DNA from: Bufo bufo
Taxonomy: Eukaryota; Chordata; Amphibia; Anura; Bufonidae
Length of the DNA: 64,000 bases
Direction of reading: 5' to 3'
Assembly (NCBI RefSeq): GCF_905171765.1
Contig: NC_053393.1
Coordinates: forward strand, 63,705,371-63,769,370
Shown here one piece after another: positions 22,890-33,389 of this stretch. The stretch's first letter is position 1. Each line of letters opens with the position of its first letter. The notes under the pieces were generated by a model. It was not told where the DNA came from. It saw nothing but the letters and a program-made list of their open reading frames with translations, and made no database searches. Position numbers and translations under genes: made by a program.

Positions 22890-23420
22890 CCGCCCTAATC
22901 TGGGTGCAGCAATGAAGGATGAACAGGGGACCAGAATGTCTGACTGGTGGGAACCCTGCCAATCACAAGTACGGGGGCCCCGTGTTCCCACCTTGGAACG
23001 GTGGTCACACGTGTGCACTGCCGCACTTTTCGGCTCTATGAAACAAGCGCTTGTACCGTAGATTGTTTTTGTAAAGGATCAACCCCATGAAAGCAAGAGT
23101 GCATTAAGCCCGAGCCCCCGTCCATAATTGGATGTGTTCTGGATGTAATGCCAAAACCAGGCGACTGCCACGTAGCGATCAGGCTGCACGAGTCCAGGCA
23201 GAATGGACGACAAGTGCCGTTTTCTGCAGTCCAATAGAAGTGAATGGAACGGTGGTCGCACATGTGCAATGTGGCTCCATTCACACAGGGGGCTCTAGTT
23301 CTCATGATTGGTGGGGTCCCAAGAATCAGACCCCAGGAAGTTATACACTTAGCACTCATCCTGTAGATAAGGGATATTCGTGTGCCGACCCTGTAATGGA
23401 TGTTGCTATAGAAACCAGTA
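22890..23420. repeat. Degraded GATCGGTGGGGGT-family fragments
   Basis: GACTGGTGGGAACCCTGCCAATCAC, CCAATAGAAGTGAATGGAAC and ATGATTGGTGGGGTCCCAAG are recognisable, diverged landmarks of the TTAA-type element at 16504-17026. The ends are lost. Confidence 0.5.
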
Positions 23421-23769
23421 GAGTCCTGCAAAATGATAAGACGCAGGTAAGAGAAGAAGAAAACTCTATACCAGGGGGACTCAACTGGCGGAGCGCGGTG
23501 GCTCCTCTCAACTGTATCTGTGCCCTTGGGGAACAGATACAGGTGAATAAACTGGTGAAGCAGGAGGCCATCGGCTCTCCACTTCACTGTTCACCTGCCA
23601 CCGGTGATTCAGTCCCGGCAAGCGCGATGATGTCATCATGCCTGCTGCAGCGCAGAGTGAAGGTCTGCTCCGCACTGTGCTGTGGCTCAGGCTGGCATCG
23701 CGCTGGCCGGGACTGAATCACTGATGAAGCAGCGGAGAGAATATAACGTGGAGGCAACGTGGGGCGTCA

Positions 23770-24235
23770 GAAGAGGATCATATTGTGAGAGGAGGCACTA
23801 AGGGGGCATCATACTGTGAGGGGAGGTACCAAAGGGGCATCATACTGTGAGGGGAGGTACCAAAGGGGCATCATACTGTGAGGGGAGGTACTAAGGGGGC
23901 ATCATACTGTGAGGAGGCACTAAGGGGGCATCATACTGTGAGGAGGCACTAAGGGGGCATCATACTGTGAGGGGAGGCACTAAGGGGGCATCATACTGTG
24001 AGGGGAGGTACTAAGGGGGCATCATACTGTGAGGAGGCACTAAGGGGGCATCATACTGTGAGGAGGCACTAAGGGGGCATCATACTGTGAGGAGGCACTA
24101 AGGGGGCATCATACTGTGAGGGGAGGCACTAAGGGGGCATCATACTGTGAGGGGAGGTACTAAGGGGGCATCATACTGTGAGGGGAGGTACTAAGGGGGC
24201 ATCATACTGTGAGGAGGCACTAAAAGGCATCATAT
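23770..24235. repeat. Minisatellite mixing 29-bp and 31-bp units
   Basis: About 15 units alternate between GGAGGCACTAAGGGGGCATC plus ATACTGTGA (29 bp) and a form with GGGGAGGTAC or GGGGAGGCAC (31 bp). Blocks of the same type recur in order, which suggests multi-unit duplications. The sequence is related to the array at 19600-20335 and more loosely to the 31-bp array at 9185-10175. Confidence 0.92.
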
Positions 24236-24698
24236 TGTCTGAGGGGCACCATTAGTGGCACTAAGGGTACATTCTTATTGTGTTGGGGCTCCAAAGGGAT
24301 TGGGTGGGAGTAAAGGTATTGCTATTTTTCAGAGGAACAAAAAATAGCCGTACACACCACTGCTGTCCCTCAGACCTTCACCTAGTATGTGGACTTTTAC
24401 AAAAAGTATTCGAGTACCCCTGATCTATACTGTGTCTTCAGTTGTGACAATGGATGGCATTAGCGGGCTGTCACAGGAGCAATGCTCTGCAAGTCCTAAA
24501 CAAGGAGCCAGTGACTTCCCATCAATAGCCGTCCATGTGATATACGGATGGAGCAGAGCGGGGAACCTCCCCCATATTACCCAAAAGACACAAAGAAAGG
24601 GGATGGCAAGACAGGAGTATTAAAGGGGTTCTCCCGGAAAACTTAAAGGGGTTATCCCATGAGTAATGTGAAAAATTAAAATCTGGCATCATATAGTA

Positions 24699-24838
24699 CA
24701 GGGGTCAGCAACCTTCGGCACTCCACTCCCAGCCTGCTGCACTCACTTCTGTGGGAGTTCTGAGAACAGTCAAGCAAGTGTGCATGATGGGAGTCGTAGT
24801 TTCACCACAGCTGGAGAGCCGAAGGTTGCCGATCCCTG
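24699..24838. mobile_element. hAT-like miniature element, 140 bp
   Basis: The ends CAGGGGTCAGCAACCTTCGG and CCGAAGGTTGCCGATCCCTG are inverted copies. The flanks ATATAGTA (24691-24698) and ATATAGTG (24839-24846) form an 8-bp duplication with one mismatch. CAGGG ends with an 8-bp duplication are characteristic of hAT elements. The interior carries GATGGGAGTCGTAGTTTCAC, the family core. Just upstream at 24623-24655 are two adjacent TTAAAGGGGTT-type ends of the TTAA class. Confidence 0.88.
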
Positions 24839-24944
24839 ATATAGTGCACGACTATTTGTAACAAACTTAGAACCAGCCATGGACCTCACATGGATCCAGA
24901 GATCTCCTCATTAATTGCTCTGCTAGATTTATATCATGCTGCCA

Positions 24945-25930
24945 GCGCAGGGGGGAGGGGCGTGTCCCTTCTGCTGCCAGCTCGGGGGGGCGTGTCCTTT
25001 CTGCTGCCAGCTCGGGGGGGGGGGGGGCGTGTCCTTTCTGCTGCCAGCTCGGAGGGGGGCGTGTCCTTTCTGCTGCCAGCTCGGAGGGGGGCGTGTCCTT
25101 TCTGCTGCCAGCTCGGGGGGGGGGGGGGGCGTGTCCTTTCTGCTGCCAGCTCGGGGGGGCGTGTCCTTTCTGCTGCCAGCTCGGGGGGCGTGTCCTTTCT
25201 GCTGCCAGCTCGGGGGGGGCGTGTCCTTTCTGCTGCCAGCTCGGGGGGGGCGTGTCCTTTCTGCTGCCAGCTCGGGGGGGCGTGTCCTTTCTGCTGCCAG
25301 CTCGGGGGGGCGTGTCCTTTCTGCTGCCAGCTCGGGGGGGCGTGTCCTTTCTGCTGCCAGCTCGGGGGGCGTGTCCTTTCTGCTGCCAGCTCGGGGGGCG
25401 TGTCCTTTCTGCTGTCAGCTCGGGGGGCGTGTCCTTTCTGCTGCCAGCTCGGGGGGCGTGTCCTTTCTGCTGCCAGCTCGGGGGGCGTGTCCTTTCTGCT
25501 GCCAGCTCGGGGGGCGTGTCCTTTCTGCTGCCAGCTCGGGGGCGTGTCCTTTCTGCTGCCAGCTCGGGGGCGTGTCCTTTCTGCTGCCAGCTCGGGGGGC
25601 GTGTCCTTTCTGCTGCCAGCTCGGGGGGCGTGTCCTTTCTGCTGCCAGCTCGGGGGGCGTGTCCTTTCTGCTGCCAGCTCAGGGGGCGTGTCCTTTCTGC
25701 TGCCAGCTCAGGGGGCGTGTCCTTTCTGCTGCCAACTCAGGGGGCGTGTCCTTTCTGCTGTCAACTCAGGGGGCGTGTCCTTTCTGCTGTCAGCTCAGGG
25801 GGCGTGTCCTTTCTGCTGTCAGCTCAGGGGGCGTGTCCTTTCTGCTGTCAGCTCAGGGGGCGTGTCCTTTCTGCTGCCAGCTCAGGGGGCGTGTCCTTTC
25901 TGCTGCCAGCTCAGGGGGCGTGTCCTGAGC
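24945..25930. repeat. 28-bp minisatellite with variable G runs
   Basis: About 34 units of GCGTGTCCTTTCTGCTGCCAGCTC, each followed by a run of 4 to about 14 G. Long runs cluster on the left (25014-25027, 25118-25130). The right third has CTCAGGGGGCG in place of CTCGGGGGGCG. The plus frames stay open for up to 385 codons purely through repetition. The first units grade into a CATGGATCCAGAGATCTCC flank shared with 19360-19440. Confidence 0.95.
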
Positions 25931-26049
25931 CTGTATGCCAACCTCAGTGAGGTGGACAGAGAATTTAACAGCAGGAGGCACTATACAGATACATCTTATA
26001 GAATAGCTTACTGGCTATGCTACATTTTTAATTACATGCAGTTATAACA

Positions 26050-26520
26050 GTATTCAGACCCAGGTGCTGGTTTAAAAAAAAAACATGTCCTATTCTTGCC
26101 CGTGTTGTGGACAAGAACTGACATTTCTAAAAGTGGGCAGGACATACCGACCCACAAAGTGCGCAACATACATGGCCGGACTGCAAAAACGGATATGGTA
26201 TCTGATCGGTGCGAGTCTGACACCTGGGATCCCCGCGAATAAGCTGTTTGAGAAGGCACCAGCTCTCCTGTGAGCACCGCAGTCTTCATCGGTCACATGT
26301 CCTAGGAGCAGCTCCGTCCCAAAGAAGTGAATGGGGCTGGGCTGCGATACCAAGAATGGCCGCTATACTATGTACGACACTGTGCTTGGTATGACGGAAG
26401 GAGGTCACAGCGTCACAGGAGTGCCGATGCTTTCTCAAACACCTGATCGGCGCCCCCCCACCGATCAGATACTGAGGACTTACCGAGAAGATAAGTCATG
26501 AGTATTAAAATCTAGGCAGA
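26050..26520. repeat. TWA and TTAA-family fragments
   Basis: ACATGTCCTATTCTTGCCCGTG at 26083 and ACTGCAAAAACGGAT at 26180 are pieces of a TWA interior. From 26195 (GTATCTGATCGGTGC.., AAGAAGTGAATGGGGCTG, GATCGGCGCCCC) the sequence follows the TTAA-type element of 16504-17026. The ends are absent. Confidence 0.55.
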
Positions 26521-27299
26521 GGTCGCAATAACGCCCGTTCAGGCCATTTTACTCCCTGGAAAAAGTCTAAGGCGTACCGATACACCTTAGACTTTTCCCT
26601 GCCAGCACCGATGCTGCTGCTGCCTGAAACAACCAATGACAAGGCTCCTTACAGTGAGGAGCTTAGTGATTGGTCAGTTTGAGCGGCTGCCAGAGCTTAT
26701 GCTACACCGCTCGGAAGCAGGCGCACGATCCTCACTGGCGGGGTAAGTGGCCTTGCTGTGTAGTGAAATGTAGTGGGGGTCCCGGATCTGAGCGCCTTGT
26801 TTTTCCCTATAGTGATGAGTCTGCAGCGTCTCTCCTCCCTGCTGGGTGCAGTACTGAAGACGGCCTCAATAGAAGGTCTAGGGGACCGTCTTCACTACCG
26901 CGCTCAGCAGTGAGGAAAAGTGGCGAGCGCTTCTGACTCCTGCTTATAGAAGTCAGCGGGGGTCTCAGCGCTGGACACACCAACTGGAGACCAGCAGCAA
27001 GCAACACCAACCTCAGACTTGGGTCTGACCGCCAGCTGCAAGACAGCGAGGACACGGGAGGGAGACCCTCAGGGCAGGTCATTCTATTGTCCCATAGCCA
27101 TAAAAATAAAGGAGGAGCAGTATATAGGTGCAGCACCCTGTGATGTGCCTGTGTACCCGGTGCGGGGCCCAGCACATGCCTCCTGGCTGATACACAGAAT
27201 GACTGACTTACAGATACCCCTACTCTCATTGCCAATGCAAGTCCTGGAGATAACAGGGGAGAAGAGAGGAGGCTGCATGAGGGGCAGGGTCGGGTTCAC
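26521..27299. other. Intron 1 sequence, no gene recognised
   Basis: A short inverted repeat (AGTCTAAGGCGTACCGATAC / CTTAGACTTTTCC) lies at 26566-26598 and has a diverged relative at 35640-35680. Overlapping frames at 26807-27235 match nothing known. Confidence 0.35.
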
Positions 27300-27520
27300 A
27301 CACAGACAGTCACTGTCCCACTATATACCGTACACTATTAAACAATGTGCACTATCATCCAGGACACTCACACTATATACCGTATACTGTATCACTATGT
27401 ACACTAACAGTATATACAGTACATTATCACACTATGTACACTATAATAGTATAACAGTACACAATCCCACTATATCCCATGTGCACTACATACAGTACAT
27501 TATCACACTGTGCTACCCTA
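27300..27520. repeat. Degenerate CACTATATACAGTACA repeat
   Basis: Irregular units of about 20 bp (CACTATATACCGTACACTAT and TATACAGTACATTATCACAC) are present. The copy number is uncertain because the units are diverged. The stretch abuts the 57-bp array. Confidence 0.6.
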
Positions 27521-27539
27521 AGCCTACCACCCTGACCCT

Positions 27540-28490
27540 ACAGAGCTCTGTGCCACCCTAAGCCTACATAGCCTCATACTGTGCCAACCTGACCCTGCAG
27601 AGCTCTGTGCCACACTAAGACTACATAGCCTCATACTGTGCCAACCTGACCCTGCAGAGCTCTGTGCCACTCTAAGACTACATAGCCTCATACTGTGCCA
27701 ACCTTACCCTGCAGAGCTCTGGGCCACACTAAGCCTACATAGCCTCATACTGTGCCAACCTGACCCTGCAGAGCTCTGTGCCACACTAAGACTACATAGC
27801 CTCATACTGTGCCAACCTGACCCTGCAGAGCTCTGTGCCACACTAAGCCTACATAGCCTCATACTGTGCCAACCTGACCCTGCAGAGCTCTGTGCCACAC
27901 TAAGCCTACATAGCCTCATACTGTGCCAACCTGACCCTGCAGAGCTCTCTGTGCCACACTAAGCCTACATAGCCTCATACTGTGCCAACCTGACCCTGCA
28001 GAGCTCTCTGTGCCACACTAAGACTACATAGCCTCATACTGTGCCAACCTGACCCTGCAGAGCTCTGTGCCACCCTAAGCCTACATAGCCTCATACTGTG
28101 CCAACCTGACTCTGCAGAGCTCTCTGTGCCACACTAAGCCTACATAGCCTCATACTGTGCCAACCTGACCCTGCAGAGCTCTGTGCCACCCTAAGCCTAC
28201 ATAGCCTCATACTGTGCCAACATGACCCTGCAGAGCTCTGTGCCACACTAAGCCTACATAGCCTCATACTGTGCCAACCTGACCCTGCAGAGCTCTGTGC
28301 CACCCTAAGCCTACGTAGCCTCATACTGTGCCAACCTGACCCTGCAGAGCTCTGAGCCACACTAAGCCTACATAGCCTCATACTGTGCCAACCTGACCCT
28401 GCAGAGCTCTGTGCCACCCTAAGCCTACGTAGCCTCATACTGTGCCAACCTGACCCTGCAGAGCTCTCTGTGCCACACTAAGACTACGTA
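27540..28490. repeat. 57-bp minisatellite, about 16 units
   Basis: The unit runs from GCCACACTAAGCCTACATAG to CCTGCAGAGCTCTGT. Variants alternate between CACACTAAG and CACCCTAAG, and some carry a 2-bp TC insertion (GCTCTCTGT). Because 57 is a multiple of 3, the minus strand keeps a 19-residue periodic frame open (MRLCRLSVAQ..). I treat this as a by-product: it is broken wherever the 2-bp insertion occurs. Confidence 0.94.
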
Positions 28491-28520
28491 GCATTAGCAT
28501 CCAATCTGAGACCACTATTA

Positions 28521-28803
28521 ACTGCCTGAATAAGGTACGTTAAAAATAACCTTGTGTTCTTTAATGAATAAAAAAAAATCGGTTCTCCACCAAATCTGGC
28601 GATCAGGCCAGTAGTGTGAACTGGTGTATAAAGGATATTTATAAATACTTCACTCTGGTGTGAGTTGAGGCGGAAGTATTTATAAATATCCTTTATACCC
28701 CAGTTCACACTACTGGCCTGATCGCCAGATTTGGTGGAGAACCGATTTTTTTTTATTCATTAAAGAACACAAAGTTATTTTTAACGTACCTTATTCAGGC
28801 AGT
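28521..28803. mobile_element. Near-perfect foldback element, 283 bp
   Basis: The arms 28521-28652 and 28673-28803 are almost exact inverted copies around a 20-base loop (28653-28672). They differ by only a few bases, for example TTGTGTTC against TTTGTGTTC and GGTGTATAAAG against GGGGTATAAAG. The ends are ACTGCCTGAATAAGG. TTA flanks both sides (28518-28520 and 28804-28806). The high arm identity suggests a young or conversion-maintained element. An RNA copy would form a 131-bp hairpin. Confidence 0.88.
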
Positions 28804-28806
28804 TTA

Positions 28807-30100
28807 GTTTTCATAGCAGTGCGTCCATTTTCTATCAGAAAGCAGTTCACTACAATCCGAGACCACTGCAGAGGGGGGCGCTCTCATGTAACAGTGTCCC
28901 CAGCTTTAGGCGTTGGAGGAATGACTGTAATAAGGAGTCTACTGTTCGCGTCTATACCAGCAAAAACTGGTGGCACTGTTTAGGTGGCCGTGGTCTTATG
29001 TTTAGTATATGATGTCAGCTAGATTTAAAATGGTCTAAATTTGCTATTTATGCATGGACGACAGTTCTAGATACTAGTAATGGTTTCCCTGCATAAATAG
29101 CAACCCCTTAATGTTATACAGGCCTTCGTATTAACGATTTGAATTACTGTAACTTTCGTACTCCTCATCGGCTAAAAATACTCCTCAAAAATGGTAAGAG
29201 GAGTATTTTTAACTCTTCCAGAAAAAAATGTAGCGCGACCTCTGAATCTAAGAAAACCCTTTAAACCATGCCCCCTTGTCTTTGCTTTCTCGTACAGAAC
29301 ATTTTCCAGATGTAAACTCTTGGTCCATCGTGAAGAAAATTCAGGGTCACCTTTCAGATTTTCATTTCGACGGAGGAGACGGCTATACTAACAGCTGTCT
29401 GTAACTGGGAAACCACAGCGCAACGCCTAGCTGGCAGCCGACGCAGGAAACCTCGCCTGCCTCGTGGAGGGTTGATCAGGATAATAAGTGGAGCGCAGAA
29501 CATGAATGAGAAGGATGGAAGCGGGAGGGCGGCCGAGCTCCGTGAGCTGGCATTACAGGATCTGGAAATGATCCTGACCTTTATCTTCTAGCACACAGCA
29601 AGCACTCTGCGAGGAGGACCTGGCCGCTAAATGTCAGACTCGCCACATAGGAAATTGTAACTATTAGAGAGAGCTGCTGCTGAACGCCGAGCGCCAACGT
29701 ACCACACCGCCACTCGCTGCAGCTCTTACCGGTGATACACGGCGCTCTGACCACCAGCCATTATATTCAATTAGGACTCTACGGCTGACCTTCAACTAAG
29801 AAGTTTCCTCGGGATGCTGGTAATTAAATACCACAATTTACTCAAAAGTTTGCTGAACTTACATAGAGAAGAGGGAAAGTGAGATCACCTTGATGTTTAC
29901 AGCAGAAACTTCTTTTCCGCGTCACCATTTCCAACCATGTGATTGGGGCGGTCAATGACGCAAATGGAAGAAGCTTCCAAGAAACCAGCAAATCGCTAAT
30001 TCTTGATCTGTAAGGGCCATGGAGACTTCCAGTCATGAAGTGTTATGTCCAGTGCAGGGACGGAGGTGCAGTGCAGGACACAGATTCTCTCCGGTGTCCT
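28807..30100. other. Mostly single-copy intron block
   Basis: No repeats or exons are recognised. The stretch 29390-29860 is free of obvious repeats and includes GGTAATTAAATACCA-type AT-rich palindromic sequence at 29818-29832. Coding potential is not convincing on either strand. Confidence 0.3.
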
Positions 30101-30104
30101 TTAA

Positions 30105-30420
30105 AGGGGTTGAGCAAGAACTGGCTGGACCTGCAAAGGGAAGACGACTTATCTGCTTGCCGTCGCTGGCTCCCCACTTCTTGTCCTCCAGGCCTACGAT
30201 GCTCCGCTGGGCTCCCTCGACGTCCACATCCGGTTTGACATCGCCGCAGTCAATCCCCTTGCATCAGGTGACCATTTGTCATGGCGTAAGGGGATCCCGT
30301 CTCAGCCGTGGCCAGTGATTGGCTGTGTGCCAATTTCAAACAAGATGTTGACATCGACGGAGCATCAGAAGCCGGGAGAAGGAGTAGGTAGCCAGCGCCA
30401 GGTGGCAGGCAAGTAATTTT
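30105..30420. mobile_element. TTAA-type element fragment
   Basis: The left end AGGGGTTGAGCAAGAACTGG follows TTAA (30101-30104). The interior (GGCTCCCCACTTCTTGTCCT, CCAGCGCCAGGTGGCAGGCA) parallels the complete copy at 41916-42275. The right end is not identifiable. Confidence 0.6.
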
Positions 30421-31805
30421 TCTTTACAGGTCCGGCCAAGTAGTAGGGGGAGCCGTCATGCATCGCTCCTCAGCTACCACAAAAAGTACTAGCTTCTTTT
30501 ACTAAACTGGCGGAGTAGGCGAGGTTTCATTCAGTAGACCACCCTGCCCAACTGGATGACATTTTACATAAGATGGACAATGGTTCATTAAATATAAAAA
30601 TAACACCTCACCGATCCCCTACTAGGACCCCATTGGTCTCTGCATCCTGTTCCAGGGTAGACAGAGGAAATGGGTGGAAATGCCAGCTCAGCCAATCACT
30701 GACCACAGCACTGACCCACCTCAGCCAGTGATTGGGTAAGAAGGAATCTCCAGGCATCCCCTCTGAGCGTCAAGCTGGAAACAGGAAGTGGAGATCGGCG
30801 GGAGTCTATTAGGTGCAACAGTGGGGGGGGATCGGTGAGCGATGAGCACTTTTTTAAACCCATTTTGCTCCTCATGTAAAACACATGTCAGACGACCCTC
30901 AACCAAGGGTCCTCAAGGGCCATCTTGTGCCCATCGCCAGAGAACCCTGCCCTTTGCTTACATCTTGTACATACTTTAGGTGGTCAAAGAAGGGTTTTGT
31001 TCTGGCTGTCTACTAATACAACAATGTGAAATTGAGATTTGACGAAACACAACTGAATGCATGGTTTTTCACAGGAGAACAACCTTTGACAGGTAACCGA
31101 AACACTAGATGTCAGACCCATCCATAGAGGGAGGTGTCATCACTAAAGTCGATGACAAGGAAGCCACCAGTCTGGAGCACAAAGGCCACTGATCACGAAA
31201 GGAAGCATTTTCAGAATTTCCCATGGAGGAGTTGCGAGTAGCTGCCTGGAATTTCTCCATTGTCCTAAATCGATGTCCGAGAGTTTCTTCAATCAGTATA
31301 AAGCACTTGTGCTCCACCAATTCACCTCGTCAGTTCCTCATCAGAGAAATTCCAGGTGACAGAAGTCGGCGCACCGCCTGATGTTTCCAGATGCCTTGAC
31401 TAATGACTTTTTGCAGGATTCCTCAACTATTTGAAACCATTAGAAAAGCTGGTTTAGGTGAATAATTGTAGATGAACTTCAGCAATTATCAATGTTTCTA
31501 TAGGCGGAGAGCGACTGGTTGATTTTTACACCGAGGACATTTTGGCTAGTCATTGAATAAAGTACCATAGCCCATGGCACCGACAGGCAGAAGAAAAGTC
31601 AATGGGACCTTTCAGGCAGAATTAGCATTCACAATATAAATTGTGAATGTCGTGTAGGGCTAGCTCAGCTACATGTAAAGATATCCTTCACTTACAGTAC
31701 ATTCACACAACAGTGGGGAAAAAACGGACATGTCCTATTTTTCAACAGCTGTTATTCGCTGTCTGTTAAACAGCCAATTGAATAGCCTCAGACTTTAATT
31801 GGTTC
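30421..31805. other. Intron 1 sequence with diverged repeats
   Basis: The block 30640-30800 (CAGCCAATCACTGACCAC, CAGCCAGTGATTGGGTAAG) is a small inverted repeat of a type common in this window. The rest has no recognisable feature. A minus-strand frame of 71 codons at 31105-31320 matches nothing I know. Confidence 0.35.
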
Positions 31806-31809
31806 TGAA

Positions 31810-32095
31810 TTAATTGGGGGGGGGGGTGTATAGAGAGGGGGCGGGGGTGTATAGAGCGTGCTCTGTGTAGAGGGGGGATGCACGGAGAGCGGTCTGTGTA
31901 GAAGGGGGGGGGGATGTATGGAGAGGTCTGTGTAGAAGGGGGGGGGGGGGGTGTATGGAGAGAGGTCTGTGTAGAGGGGGGATGCACGGAGAGCGGTCTG
32001 TGTAGAAGGGGGGGGGGGGGAGATGTATGGAGAGAGGTCTGTGTAGAAGGGGGGAGATGTATGGAGAGAGGTCTGTGTAGACCCTTTTAATCTGC
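31810..32095. repeat. G-rich minisatellite replacing L1 sequence
   Basis: Units of about 30-35 bp, GGATGTATGGAGAGAGGTCTGTGTAGAAGG, contain G runs of 6 to 12. The right edge (GAGGTCTGTGTAGACCC) joins directly to the minus-strand L1 ORF1 fragment, so the array has grown at or next to a broken retrotransposon. Confidence 0.82.
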
Positions 32096-33056
32096 GTTCC
32101 ACTTCAGCCGTGCTTTCACGTATTTTATCAAAGTCATGCCGTAGACAGCTGAGACCAGATTGAAGATGGTCAATTTTTGCTATGAGAGCTGCTTGACACG
32201 TTGCGATTGCCTTCATAATTTAGGAGGTCTCTGCTGAAGCGACCACAGGACTAGAGCCTCCGTCTCCCTGTTTGACTCATGGCATCCATGTAGATTTTGT
32301 GGCCCATATAAAAAACACGTAAGTGCCAGTCTAATGGAGTATAAGCAGAGGTAACTCTTGCAGCACAGAAATTAATTTTATGAGACTCTTCAGGGTGTTA
32401 TCTAAAGAAAACGAACCGTCAAACTTTTATAAAACAGCAGAGAAATAGAGAATGGAGGTGAACTGATAGGAGGACACCACAGTGGCTTTGACTGCACCAA
32501 CCCTTTTGGCCTAGGGATCCTACAGGAAGAGAATATACCTCCCAGGAGAAAGCGAGTCAGGAGGTCCTGCGTTTGGCAGTGGAGCAGTAGGACCTCTGCA
32601 AGGTGTCGGGGTTGTAGCCTGAGGAAACCTGTCAGGGATCTTCCCTCTCCTCCATGTTGCAGCCTAGTTCCTACCCTGCTGCCAAGATGGTGCCTGCCAC
32701 GTGTTTCCACCCCACCACTGTCTCCAGTCTTCTCACTTCGCTGCCGACCGCCCCGGTCATCAGAGGGACTCTCGGAGGTACCGCTCTTCAGATGGCCCTG
32801 GCAGGTACCTGTATGGGCTCCTCGCTACCCGCTTCAGTACGTAACAAGCTGCGCTGCTGTCTCCCTCCATCAGGGCTCCGGTCTCCACCATGCATAACCG
32901 ATCCCACAACACTCTCCTGGGCCCCGGGGTTCAGGGAGAAGGATCTGGCCGGGTATATACAAAAGCCGCTGGGTGTTACAGGACTTTTCAAAGGATACGG
33001 GAGCAGCTCTTCACTCTTGCTACCTCACGCCATGTGAGCTAGGCCACACCCCCTGG
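32096..33056 (-). pseudogene. 5' part of an L1/Tx1-like retrotransposon, with ORF1 remnant
   Basis: On the minus strand the fragment starts near 33056 with GGGGGTGTGGCC, similar to the start of the plus-strand L1 at 60197 (GGGGGCATGGCC). At 32216-32091 it encodes MKAIATCQAALIAKID followed by HLQSGLSCLRHDF. This is the coiled-coil style typical of L1 ORF1 proteins, which bind RNA and chaperone the retrotransposition complex. The sequence between is broken by stops and frameshifts and is probably 5' untranslated region plus decayed ORF1 N-terminus. Beyond 32096 the element is lost into a G-rich minisatellite. ORF2 is absent. The ORF1 call rests on a short segment, so confidence is moderate. Confidence 0.6.
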
Positions 33057-33059
33057 AAC

Positions 33060-33345
33060 ACCTCCATGTGATAGTGATGATGATCAGCTGATTGGAGGGG
33101 GTGCCGGGTGTCAGACCCCCACTGATCTGATATTGATGATCAGCTGATTGGAGGGGGAGCCGGGTGTCAGACCCCCACTGATCTGATATTGATGATCAGC
33201 TGATCAGAAGGGGGTGTCAGACCCCCACTGACCTGATATTGATGATCAGCTGATAGTAGGGGGTGTCAGACCCCCACTGACCTGATATTGACGATCAGCT
33301 GATAGTAGGGGGTTCCAGGTGTCAGACCCCCAACTGATCTATCCT
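33060..33345. repeat. Minisatellite of about 55 bp from a TTAA element
   Basis: Five units of the form TGATGATCAGCTGATTGGAG..GGTGTCAGACCCCCACTGATC are present. The last two have AGCTGATAGTAGGGGG and lost bases. The unit matches an internal portion of the TTAA-type element family (GATCAGCTGAT.. and GGTGCCGGGTGTCAGACCCCC). The array ends in GAAAAACCCCTTTAA, an element right end at 33375-33389, so amplification happened inside one copy. Confidence 0.85.
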
Positions 33346-33389
33346 GAAGAAAGGCCACCAATATCCAAGTACCGGAAAAACCCCTTTAA

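Noticed and set aside
24890..26047. 385-codon Cys/Leu/Gly-rich plus-strand frame
   Set aside because: It is produced by the 28-bp minisatellite with shifting G runs, and the frame meanders with run length.
27704..28438. 19-residue periodic minus-strand frames (MRLCRLSVAQ..)
   Set aside because: A by-product of a 57-bp unit (divisible by 3), broken by 2-bp indels between units.
31105..31320. 71-codon minus-strand frame as an exon
   Set aside because: No similarity recognised, no flanking splice signals that fit, and length within chance expectation.
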